Origin: Phycisphaerae bacterium
GTDB lineage: Bacteria > Planctomycetota > Phycisphaerae > UBA1845 > CAIVHJ01
Assembly: GCA_022072405.1 (NCBI GenBank)
Contig: JAJVHX010000001.1
Location: forward strand, 310,001-374,000
Length of the DNA stretch: 64,000 nt
Direction of reading: 5' to 3'
How positions within the stretch are numbered: the stretch's first letter is position 1; each line of letters starts with the position of its first letter. The notes beneath the pieces are model-generated. The model was not told where the DNA came from, ran no database searches, and saw nothing but the letters and a program-made list of their open reading frames with translations. The position numbers were made by a program, and so were the translations under genes. Shown piece after piece: positions 8,372 to 15,995 of the stretch.

Positions 8372-9868
8372 TCAACTCAGCACTCTAATCACCTTGAGTG
8401 ATGCACACTCGACCAGGTCCACGATTTCGCCGGACTCCTGCATCTGCTCATCGAGCATGGTTAACATGGGTCGGCCATACTGCTGGGCATTGGCCCGAAT
8501 TACTCGACCAATACTCTCATCATTCAACTGAACAATGGACCCAACTGGATAGAGGCTGAGACAGGAGAGTAGTGCCCGGATCGAGCGCACATCAAATGAA
8601 CCGAACTTCGTCTGACCGAGAATGGCTTCAATGGCCTGATAGGGTGGATAAGGATCACGATATGGTCTGGGGCTGACCATGGCGCAATAAACATCCGCCA
8701 GGGCGATCAGCCGGGAATAGGGATGAATAGTATGAACGCTGCGGGAACGTGGATAGCCGCTGCGGTCACAACGCTCATGGGCCTGGTAGGCGGCCAGCAT
8801 GATCGTCTGATCGAGGCTGCGGTCATGCTCAATCAGATTCAGCGTGTGAATTGGATGATATTGCACCTGCAGTAATTCATCGCGCGTCAGGCTGCGCGGT
8901 GCCAGGCGAATGCGATCATCCAATTTCAACATGCCAATATCGCTGAGCAGCCCCGCCACACCCACCTGGTAAGCCTGGGCGCGATTGAATCCCATCTGGG
9001 CCGCCAGAGTCATGGATAACAGACTGACGTTGAGGCAATGATCGTAGAGGTATTCCACGGGCGAGCGGCGTAGGGCCAGCAGATGGGGCATCAGGTCCAT
9101 ATCCATGGATAAGCTGTCCAGAAAGCCATGTAATGATGGCAGGGCGGTTTCCACCGATTCGAGACTACCCAGGAGCAGCTCCTGGGTGCATGCTTCCAGG
9201 GCGTCCGCAGCGGCGGAGATTTTGGCTGATTCCGCGTGGGCTGCAGCGGTCAGATCCGCAGCCGGCAGATGGCCTCGACGAGTCCAGGGCGGTGAGGATT
9301 GGGTAGTCGGCACTTCCTGAATATGGCTGCTCAGTGCATCAAGTCGGCGAGTGAGCTGGGTATTTATTCCTTTGAAATATTGAGCCGAAGCAGAGGGTTC
9401 ATCCAGCCGGATCATCACCTGCTTCTGGGAACGCTGATGCAGCAGGTCCATGAAGCGCGGAGAGATCGTCGTATTGGCAGCGAGCAGCAGGATACCCCGG
9501 TCGTCATAGAGATTCTGATTCAAGCGCATGCCAATCCGCAGATAATCAGTCGATAAAGACTTGAGTAGCGGCTCCGGTTCGACGGCTGCCGGGGGTGACG
9601 ATAATTCATCGTCCAACGTACTCCAGAAATCAGTGGTCTCGGCTGAAGCAGCAGGAGCTGTGGCGGAGAAATAATCCTCCGGCCAGGGCTGATCCGAGTA
9701 ATATGCAAAGCCGCACCGTTGCTGAATGCGTTGCAGTTGATCGTTGTCCAGAATAATTCCCGCCGGAGCGATCAGCATCCCATTCCGATCCTTCAGATCC
9801 TCTGGAATTTTTACATCCACACGGAGATGATAAGTGTCATATTGGTACTGCGGCCTGGAGCGAGCCAT
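8372..9868 (-). CDS. HD-GYP-like domain protein with degenerate metal site
   Basis: The 498-residue protein has an unassigned N-terminal half and a C-terminal HD-GYP-type domain (about residues 270-440), recognised from YDHCLNVS, YHPIHTLNLI, RSGYP (369-373) and ALADVYCAMVSPRPYR. Active HD-GYP enzymes hydrolyse cyclic di-GMP with a metal cluster. Here the HD pair reads Ser309-Asp310 (LLSDIGML), and the HHE motif reads AHE at 363-365, so at least two metal ligands are missing. I infer a binding or signalling role rather than catalysis. Residues about 12-45 and 105-140 look like two related beta-hairpin units (LRVDVKIPEDLKDRNGMLI and LRIGMRLNQNLYDDRGILL). It stands alone, convergent with the MBL gene. 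Confidence 0.8.
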   Translation of the reverse strand: MARSRPQYQYDTYHLRVDVKIPEDLKDRNGMLIAPAGIILDNDQLQRIQQRCGFAYYSDQPWPEDYFSATAPAASAETTDFWSTLDDELSSPPAAVEPEPLLKSLSTDYLRIGMRLNQNLYDDRGILLLAANTTISPRFMDLLHQRSQKQVMIRLDEPSASAQYFKGINTQLTRRLDALSSHIQEVPTTQSSPPWTRRGHLPAADLTAAAHAESAKISAAADALEACTQELLLGSLESVETALPSLHGFLDSLSMDMDLMPHLLALRRSPVEYLYDHCLNVSLLSMTLAAQMGFNRAQAYQVGVAGLLSDIGMLKLDDRIRLAPRSLTRDELLQVQYHPIHTLNLIEHDRSLDQTIMLAAYQAHERCDRSGYPRSRSVHTIHPYSRLIALADVYCAMVSPRPYRDPYPPYQAIEAILGQTKFGSFDVRSIRALLSCLSLYPVGSIVQLNDESIGRVIRANAQQYGRPMLTMLDEQMQESGEIVDLVECASLKVIRVLS

Positions 9869-10007
9869 CCGTTACTCCGATTAGCAGGGTAGAGTTTTTT
9901 TACAGATATATTGCCTATCGGTAGACCGAGTTTATTAATGCAGATCAGGCAGGTAGTAATTAATATTTTATGGACCAGGCCAGATGATCGCAGATAATTG
10001 CATGCAC

Positions 10008-11009
10008 TTACAATTTTATAACCCATGCAATACCAGTAGCTTGTGTTTCCGGGTTGGTATAGGGGACGATTTCGCCGCCGAATATTTCAGGACGACGATC
10101 CTTCGAAACCGTCTCGCCGATGACGTAACCCAGCACGGCGCCAAAAACAACATCGGAGACCCAGTGTTCGCCATCTTCCATGCGTTCGATGCCCACCAAC
10201 GCCGATAAGCCATATAGAGGGATACCCACCAGCGGGCCATAGGCTTCGTTCATCACCGTGGCAAGGGCAACGCTGCTGCTGGTGTGCCAGGATGGGAAAG
10301 CCAAATCTTCACCGTTGGGGCTGTGATTATTTACGGACACTTTCAACAGCATGGTACTCACCCCCGTGACGGTCAGTGCATCGACCAGGGTTCGTCCTAC
10401 TTCATACGTTTTTTCATCGTGCCCCAACACGCCGGTCGCGTACCAGAGGCCGGCGAGTACGAAGTGCGTGGCTGGGCTGCCGGCGAATGAAAAGGCATCG
10501 CGCCATTCCTGCGAAAAATGTTTGTGATCATCATAATATTCAGCCACCGCCCGATCCGCTTCCTGTTGCAGGGTAATGGCGGCCCCCGCTCCCCCGGTCA
10601 GCAACACCAGATTCCAGGGATCGGTATAGACGTTAACCGTCTCCTTCCAGAGTTTTTCAGGCCAGCGCTGCGCATCGCGCAGCACGGTACCGCCTCGTGA
10701 GGGCAACGGTCCGCGCATCAACGTTTCAGCGGGCAGCGAAGTCGGCGTGCCCTCCTCATCGACTGGTTGCGATGCGGCGGTGTCCGGCTGCCAGGAGGCA
10801 AGCAGGTATGGACTGATCAATGTCGTCTTTGATTCGGCAATTTTATTACCCTCGAAATGACGGGTTGATGATTGAGCGGGCGAAACTTTGCGGTTGGCAT
10901 CCAACTGATCGATTCGTCGGAGGAGGGCAGTTGCAGAAGGGGCTGGCGTCTGACAACCCGGCAGCAGACTCAGTCCGAAAACGAATATCAGCCCTGATCG
11001 CCTGTACAT
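10008..11009 (-). CDS. PAP2-superfamily lipoprotein with altered active site
   Basis: The 333-residue protein starts with a lipoprotein signal (MYRRSGLIFVFGLSLLPGC) and a loose linker to about residue 95. A PAP2-type acid phosphatase core follows, which in active members dephosphorylates lipid or nucleotide substrates outside the cytoplasm. Motif 2 reads PSWHTSS and motif 3 reads R-MEDGE-HWVSD, keeping the catalytic His, Arg and Asp. Motif 1 (K-X6-R-P) reads K-VSVNNH-S-P, with Ser in place of Arg. Activity is thus uncertain. A dispersed palindrome (11021-11040) ends 11 bp before the start codon, directly beside the GGAG ribosome site. Confidence 0.75.
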   Translation of the reverse strand: MYRRSGLIFVFGLSLLPGCQTPAPSATALLRRIDQLDANRKVSPAQSSTRHFEGNKIAESKTTLISPYLLASWQPDTAASQPVDEEGTPTSLPAETLMRGPLPSRGGTVLRDAQRWPEKLWKETVNVYTDPWNLVLLTGGAGAAITLQQEADRAVAEYYDDHKHFSQEWRDAFSFAGSPATHFVLAGLWYATGVLGHDEKTYEVGRTLVDALTVTGVSTMLLKVSVNNHSPNGEDLAFPSWHTSSSVALATVMNEAYGPLVGIPLYGLSALVGIERMEDGEHWVSDVVFGAVLGYVIGETVSKDRRPEIFGGEIVPYTNPETQATGIAWVIKL

Positions 11010-11020
11010 ATTACAGTCTC

Positions 11021-11040
11021 CGCGCAGGCTAAAGCCCGCG
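11021..11040. repeat. Dispersed palindrome, copy 1
   Basis: The sequence CGCGCAGGCTAAAGCCCGCG belongs to the window-wide GCGGGCT-AA-AGCCCGC family. It sits immediately upstream of the ribosome-binding site of the PAP2-like gene on the minus strand, so in mRNA it would form a hairpin next to the initiation region. Confidence 0.75.
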
Positions 11041-11159
11041 GTTCATGGGATAGGAATTGCAGCGGATAGTTTAATCCTGAATGAATTCTTAGTCACGGTT
11101 GAATTTGATGGGCTGCCGACTAGGATACCCGCAGGTTATATCAATTGGGTGAGGTGCTT

Positions 11160-11990
11160 ATGCGCTGGTTGCTGGCCATTCCGGTGTACAACGAACGCCG
11201 CCATATCCGCCAGGTGCTGCAGAAGGTCAGGCCTTATGGTCTGGATATTCTGGTGGTGGATGATGGCTCAACGGACGGAACGACGGAGTTGATCCACCGG
11301 GAAAGGGGCATCCGAAGCATTGTCCATCCGGAAAATCGCGGTTATGGCCAGGCGCTGATCAGCAGTTTTGAATATGCCCAGTCACGGGGTTACGAATGGC
11401 TGATCACCATGGATTGCGACGAGCAGCACGAACCCAGCCATATACCCGATTTCATGACGGCGGCGCGGCAGGGTCTGGATGACCTGATCAGCGGTTCGCG
11501 TTATCTGGGCATGTTCGCTGGTGATGATATCCCTCCGCCTGACCGTCGGCAGATCAACACCCTGATTACCCGGCTGCTGAACGAACTGCTGGGACTGCAA
11601 CTCACCGATGGTTTTTGCGGATTCAAGGCTTACCGGGTGGAGGCGCTGCGCCGACTGCAAATTGACATTCCCGGCTACGCCATGCCGCTGCAATTCTGGG
11701 TGCAGGCGGTGCGTCGGGAACTGCGGATACGAGAAATACCCATTCGTCTGATCTATAATGATCCCACGCGCCATTTTGGCGGTTTGCTGGATGATCCCTT
11801 GCAGCGGTTGGCGCATTATCTGGAAGTGCTGACGGCGGAGTTGCTCAAAGAGCAGGTGATCGGCCATCCAGCGGAGCTGCAGAAGTTATTACAGACGCAC
11901 AGCCCATGTATGATTTCTCCCCAATATCAGCACCTGTGGAATCCGGCGGAGTCCTGCTCCAGCCCGATCCCCGCCAGTGGCTGGCACTGA
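11160..11990 (+). CDS. Family 2 glycosyltransferase (dolichol-phosphate-mannose synthase-like)
   Basis: The 276-residue protein has the GT-A fold motifs of family 2: IPVYNERRHI at residues 7-16, VVDDGSTDGT, HPENRGYGQAL, the metal-binding TMDCDEQHEP and GSRYLG, and a late FCGFKAYR. It would transfer a sugar from a nucleotide donor to a lipid carrier or glycan; the C-terminus lacks the usual membrane helices. The frame extends upstream to TTG 11145, but ATG 11160 with GGGTGAGG just before it is the better start. The 3' end overlaps the next gene by 85 bp in another frame. Confidence 0.88.
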   Translation: MRWLLAIPVYNERRHIRQVLQKVRPYGLDILVVDDGSTDGTTELIHRERGIRSIVHPENRGYGQALISSFEYAQSRGYEWLITMDCDEQHEPSHIPDFMTAARQGLDDLISGSRYLGMFAGDDIPPPDRRQINTLITRLLNELLGLQLTDGFCGFKAYRVEALRRLQIDIPGYAMPLQFWVQAVRRELRIREIPIRLIYNDPTRHFGGLLDDPLQRLAHYLEVLTAELLKEQVIGHPAELQKLLQTHSPCMISPQYQHLWNPAESCSSPIPASGWH

Positions 11991-13435
11991 TCGAAGCCAA
12001 TCAGACCCTCGTTCAGACTTACCCATTTCAAATGGTTGACATGACGGCCGCTGAGTATCGCAATCAGGTACGATGGGCATTGGGTCTGACAGAGGGTGGG
12101 CAGGTCATCGCTGATGGTCATCAGCCCGATTGGCATCATCCCGGCGTCTGGGCCAAGCGAGCGGTGACTCAGGAACTGGCGCGACGCAGCGGCGGGCAGT
12201 ATGTTCACTGGGTGGTGGATAGCGATCGCATCAAACAGCCCCAATTAATACTGCCCAGGGTGGTCAACGGACTGGTTGAACAAGTCGGGCTACCTTGGCC
12301 AGCGCAGGCCATCGGCGATACGTATGAACAATGGCCAACGCTCACGTCCGGACAGATCGACGAATGGCAAAAGCAGTTAGAAGCAATAACGAATCAGTAT
12401 AACCATGAAACATTGATGGCGGCGTGGATCGAAGGATTGCGCCTGGGAAGTTCCGGCGTCGGGCAATTATGTGCAGCCCATCAGGCGGTGGATCGCCTTC
12501 TGGGCGGCGAGGTTCGACACCTGTTCAGCAGCAGCTTACCGCAGGAAACCTTTATCGCTGATCTGCTGATCAATGCGGATCGTTTTTCTGCAGCCTACAA
12601 CCAGGCGCTCGCCCGATATCGCCAGTCGCAGAATATTCGCGGCAACCGGCATCCCATTCCTGATCTGGAGCAGCGAGATGGCTGGCTGGAGTTGCCGATC
12701 TGGGTGGTGGTCAAACCGGGAGGGCGCCAACGACTGTGGCTACGCCGGCAGGCGGCTTCGCTTGTTCTCACTGCCGATCAGCGTGAAATTGCCGAGGTGT
12801 CCATGGCGCTGCTCAATCAGACGGGCAATCGGGAATCATGGTTTCGGATGATCGCCGAGCAGTGGGGTTTCCGGCTGCGGGCGCTCACTTTCACGATGTG
12901 GGTGCGGATGTTTGCGACGGATTTTTTTATTCATGGGCTGGGCGGTGCCCAATATGATCAGATCACCGATCAGTTGATCCGCAATTATTATGGGGTGGAG
13001 CCGCCGGCCTATGGTTGGGTCACGGCTACGCTGCATCTGCCGCTGCCGGTTACGGGGGTGGATGAGGTTGCCGTGCGGAGTTGGCTGATCCGCCGGCGCG
13101 ACCGGAACCACAATCCGCAGCGTTACCTGGACGACAAGTCTCAGACGCTGCCTATGGTCGAAGAACGCTCGCAACTGATTCATCGAGGCGAACAATTACG
13201 CCGCGACGAACCCCGCAACCATTCCGCCCGGCAGCAGATATTCAATGCGATACATCAGATCAATTCCCAACTGGCGAAGTACTACTTGCCCGAGGAAAAC
13301 GGCGAAGAACTCGCCCTGCTGGAGAAGCGTTGGGCGAGCGATCGGCTGGCTCGCGATCGCGAATATTTCTATGCGCTGTTTCCCGGCTCCAGTCTGCGGG
13401 AGTTGCGGGAGCAATTAATCCGTCAACTAACCTGA
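11906..13435 (+). CDS. Unassigned 509-residue protein with GHQP...HPGVW motif
   Basis: I cannot assign a function. The protein is soluble, without signal peptide or membrane segments. An N-terminal conserved-looking block, VIADGHQPDWHHPGVWAK, is followed about 25 residues later by VHWVVDSDRIK; the last 100 residues are helical and charged. The spacing of a TGQQP-like turn and an FW-x-DHD-like strand recalls BshC-type cysteine ligases, but this is a weak analogy from pattern, not a family match. It overlaps the glycosyltransferase gene by 85 bp, so the two are probably co-transcribed. No ribosome site is evident, and the true start could be the GTG at 11936. Confidence 0.7.
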   Translation: MYDFSPISAPVESGGVLLQPDPRQWLALIEANQTLVQTYPFQMVDMTAAEYRNQVRWALGLTEGGQVIADGHQPDWHHPGVWAKRAVTQELARRSGGQYVHWVVDSDRIKQPQLILPRVVNGLVEQVGLPWPAQAIGDTYEQWPTLTSGQIDEWQKQLEAITNQYNHETLMAAWIEGLRLGSSGVGQLCAAHQAVDRLLGGEVRHLFSSSLPQETFIADLLINADRFSAAYNQALARYRQSQNIRGNRHPIPDLEQRDGWLELPIWVVVKPGGRQRLWLRRQAASLVLTADQREIAEVSMALLNQTGNRESWFRMIAEQWGFRLRALTFTMWVRMFATDFFIHGLGGAQYDQITDQLIRNYYGVEPPAYGWVTATLHLPLPVTGVDEVAVRSWLIRRRDRNHNPQRYLDDKSQTLPMVEERSQLIHRGEQLRRDEPRNHSARQQIFNAIHQINSQLAKYYLPEENGEELALLEKRWASDRLARDREYFYALFPGSSLRELREQLIRQLT

Positions 13436-13582
13436 CATCCTTCGCGCTTCCCAGAGTTCGTTCCACCACTTTCACCTGCGGTCGGGGTGTGGTAGGCTAT
13501 GCGGTTTGTCCGCCTGTGGCTGCCCGGCGCGGCGGAGCAGGTGCTGTTATCATCTCCCATTTCACAGGAAAGGAACCTGACC

Positions 13583-15724
13583 ATGGCCGAAGCGTGGGAA
13601 TCTCAGGTCGCCACCAAACTGCCCGACAATGCCTATCGCGAACTCAAACCCGGAGAGACCTATACCCCTATGGTCCCGGCCCACGTCAAAGCACCGGAAA
13701 TCACCTTACGTTCCTTTATCATCGGCATAGTCATGAACGTAATTTTTTCAGTGGTGGCGACGTTTGTCGCGCTGAAGGCTGGCCAGGGAATTGAAACCGC
13801 CATTCCTATTTCCATATTAACTGTGGGTTTATCGAGCATTTTAGTCAGGATGGGCAGCCGGCGCAGTTCGATCATTGAAAATGTGAATGTACTGGCCATC
13901 AGCACGACATCAGGCATCGTGGCCGGGGGGACCTGTTTTACAATGCCTGCCATTTACATCTTGGAACTTGATAAAACCTTACAGTTGGGTTCGGCAGAGA
14001 TTTTTTTACTGGTATTCCTGGTTCCGTTCCTTGGCGCCATTCTGGGGGTACTCTTTCTCATACCCTTCCGCCGTTACTTTGTTAAAGATATGCATGGGAA
14101 ACTGCCTTTTCCTGAAGGCACGGCTACCAATGAGATACTCGCTGCCGGTGTTTCTTCCAGCAGTAAACAAGCCATGATACTGCTAGGGTCGTTTGCTATC
14201 GCCATGGTTTATAATTTTTTTGCTGGAGCATTAAAACTATTCACTGGGGCTTTCACTACGGGAATGCTGGCGATCCAAAATGGAACCGGTGAAGTGCTGG
14301 CGATACACCATCAGGTTTTCGCCACTCTGACTGAAAAATTCAAAGCCGTATTCACCATGGGAACCGGTGCCTATTATCTTGGACTTGGATTTATTCTGGG
14401 TGTACGTTATGCCGCAATCATTTGCGCCGGTTCATTTCTATCCTGTTTTGTGATTGTTCCGATGTTATCTCCTTTTGGATTGGAGAACCTGAAGACACTG
14501 AATCCTACCATCAGTAGTGTGACACCGGAAGCCATCTGGAAAGCCATTCCGCGCAGCATCGGTATCGGCGGCATATTTGCAGCAGGGTTGATTTCAATTA
14601 TCAGTATGAGCAAAGTAATTATCACGGCCTTGCGTCAGGCCCTCGGTGGTTTATTTGCCTCTAAGGCCGGTGGTGGAACGGAACGTACGGATCGCGATAT
14701 CAACTACAGCCAGATCATGATCATCGGTATATTGGTCACATTGGCACTGGCTCTCTATTTTCGGTTTGCCGTATTTAGCAGTTTGCCCAATGCTACGTAT
14801 CTGACCATCGTATCTGTTATTTTAGCCCTGGTGATTGCGTTTTTGTTCACAACTGTTTCGGCTTGGGCTATTGCTATGATCTCGACTACTCCTATTTCAG
14901 GAATGACGGCCACTACGATCATTATTACCGCGGTGATCATGCTGGCTGCTGGTTTAGAGAAGGGACCCACCGGGATGATGGCGGTATTACTCGTGGGCAG
15001 TGTGGTCTGTACAGCCCTGTCGATGGCGGGCACGTTAGTCACCGAGTTTAAGTTGGGTTATTGGCTGGGTTCCACTCCGAGTAAAATTCAGTGGAGCGCG
15101 ATGATCGCTTCGGTATTGGCTTCAGTCATCGTCGCCGGGACGATTATTTTCCTCGCGGATAGTAATGGTTATGTTAAAGGTCCGGATCATCCCAACGCGC
15201 TCTCTGCTCCGCAGGCCACCACGATTGCCAGTGCGATTGATGCATTTTTGAATAAGGGTGGAAGTGTGCCGTGGCTGTTATACGGAACGGGGGCGGTTAT
15301 ATCGATCATCCTGAAAATGCTTAACGTCAGCCCGCTAGCGTTTGCGCTGGGCATGTACTTGCCCATGGAAATTAATACTCCGATTTTGATAGGAGCGTTT
15401 ATTGCGCATTTCATTAATAAGAGTACATCGGACGAAAAGCTGGCCCGAGCCCGCGCGAGCAAGGGAATTCTGGTGGCGTCGGGTTTAATTGCTGGTGGTG
15501 CGATTATAGATGTGATTTGGGCAGTGATTGTAGAATTGCAACCAGGAGCTGCGAAGGCGCTGAATATAGGCGCAAGAATTGTTTCCTCTGGAACCGATGC
15601 CAGCAACTGGACGATCGCTCATAACTGGTTTGGGTTGGCAGCCTTTCTGGCCTTATGTCTATATGTATACTGGGATTGTTGCCGGGCGAAGGTGGAAGAA
15701 GGGGCACCGGAAATCCACATGTGA
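13583..15724 (+). CDS. OPT-family oligopeptide/metal-chelate transporter
   Basis: The 713-residue inner-membrane protein has about 14-16 hydrophobic segments and the pattern of the OPT superfamily: an N-terminal VPAHVKAPEITLRSFIIGIV segment leading into the first helix, KLPFPEGTATNEIL, and a C-terminal GMYLPMEINTPILIGAFIAH. OPT members import small peptides or metal chelates using the proton gradient; the substrate is not predictable here. The frame is open to 13499, but MAEAWESQ at 13583 has AGGAAAGGAA upstream and lies just before the conserved region. A strong terminator follows at 15749. Confidence 0.88.
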   Translation: MAEAWESQVATKLPDNAYRELKPGETYTPMVPAHVKAPEITLRSFIIGIVMNVIFSVVATFVALKAGQGIETAIPISILTVGLSSILVRMGSRRSSIIENVNVLAISTTSGIVAGGTCFTMPAIYILELDKTLQLGSAEIFLLVFLVPFLGAILGVLFLIPFRRYFVKDMHGKLPFPEGTATNEILAAGVSSSSKQAMILLGSFAIAMVYNFFAGALKLFTGAFTTGMLAIQNGTGEVLAIHHQVFATLTEKFKAVFTMGTGAYYLGLGFILGVRYAAIICAGSFLSCFVIVPMLSPFGLENLKTLNPTISSVTPEAIWKAIPRSIGIGGIFAAGLISIISMSKVIITALRQALGGLFASKAGGGTERTDRDINYSQIMIIGILVTLALALYFRFAVFSSLPNATYLTIVSVILALVIAFLFTTVSAWAIAMISTTPISGMTATTIIITAVIMLAAGLEKGPTGMMAVLLVGSVVCTALSMAGTLVTEFKLGYWLGSTPSKIQWSAMIASVLASVIVAGTIIFLADSNGYVKGPDHPNALSAPQATTIASAIDAFLNKGGSVPWLLYGTGAVISIILKMLNVSPLAFALGMYLPMEINTPILIGAFIAHFINKSTSDEKLARARASKGILVASGLIAGGAIIDVIWAVIVELQPGAAKALNIGARIVSSGTDASNWTIAHNWFGLAAFLALCLYVYWDCCRAKVEEGAPEIHM

Positions 15725-15748
15725 TTCGGAGTTTTTTCGCTATCTTCA

Positions 15749-15793
15749 GCCGCATCGCGAGGGGATAACATTCCTTGCGGTGCGGCGGTTTTT
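15749..15793 (+). terminator. Rho-independent terminator of the OPT gene
   Basis: A 14-bp stem (15749-15762 with 15773-15786, two G-U pairs) closes a 10-base loop and is followed by GGTTTTT. It lies 25 bp after the OPT transporter stop codon. Confidence 0.88.
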
Positions 15794-15797
15794 AAGT

Positions 15798-15883
15798 AGT
15801 TTTATTTTTATACACCGGGTTGTAATGTGCCACAGCTGTATAAACAGTGGCGAAACCCAACACGGCTCACAGCGCCGTGGCAC
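15798..15883. repeat. Dispersed repeat family B, copy 1
   Basis: The stretch begins with AGTTTTATTTTTAT and ends with GCCGTGGCAC. It contains an inner hairpin, CACGGC (15861-15866) with GCCGTG (15874-15879). A related element in opposite orientation is at 61667-61776, sharing the TTTTATTTTTAT edge and the GTGGCAC edge but only partly the interior. Confidence 0.5.
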
Positions 15884-15942
15884 AAAGGAGGTAACAGATA
15901 AAATTTAACCGCAATAGCAGACCAGAAAAGTTTTCAAAGAGT

Positions 15943-15960
15943 CGCGGGCTTAAGCCCGCG
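15943..15960. repeat. Dispersed palindrome, copy 2
   Basis: CGCGGGCTTAAGCCCGCG is an uninterrupted perfect 18-bp palindrome, preceded by the flank TTTTCAAAGAGT that recurs in inverted form near other copies. It is 36 bp from the 3' end of the beta-propeller lipoprotein gene. Confidence 0.8.
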
Positions 15961-15995
15961 CGTCGCTCGATGGGCAGTAGCATGGAGATGGCTGG

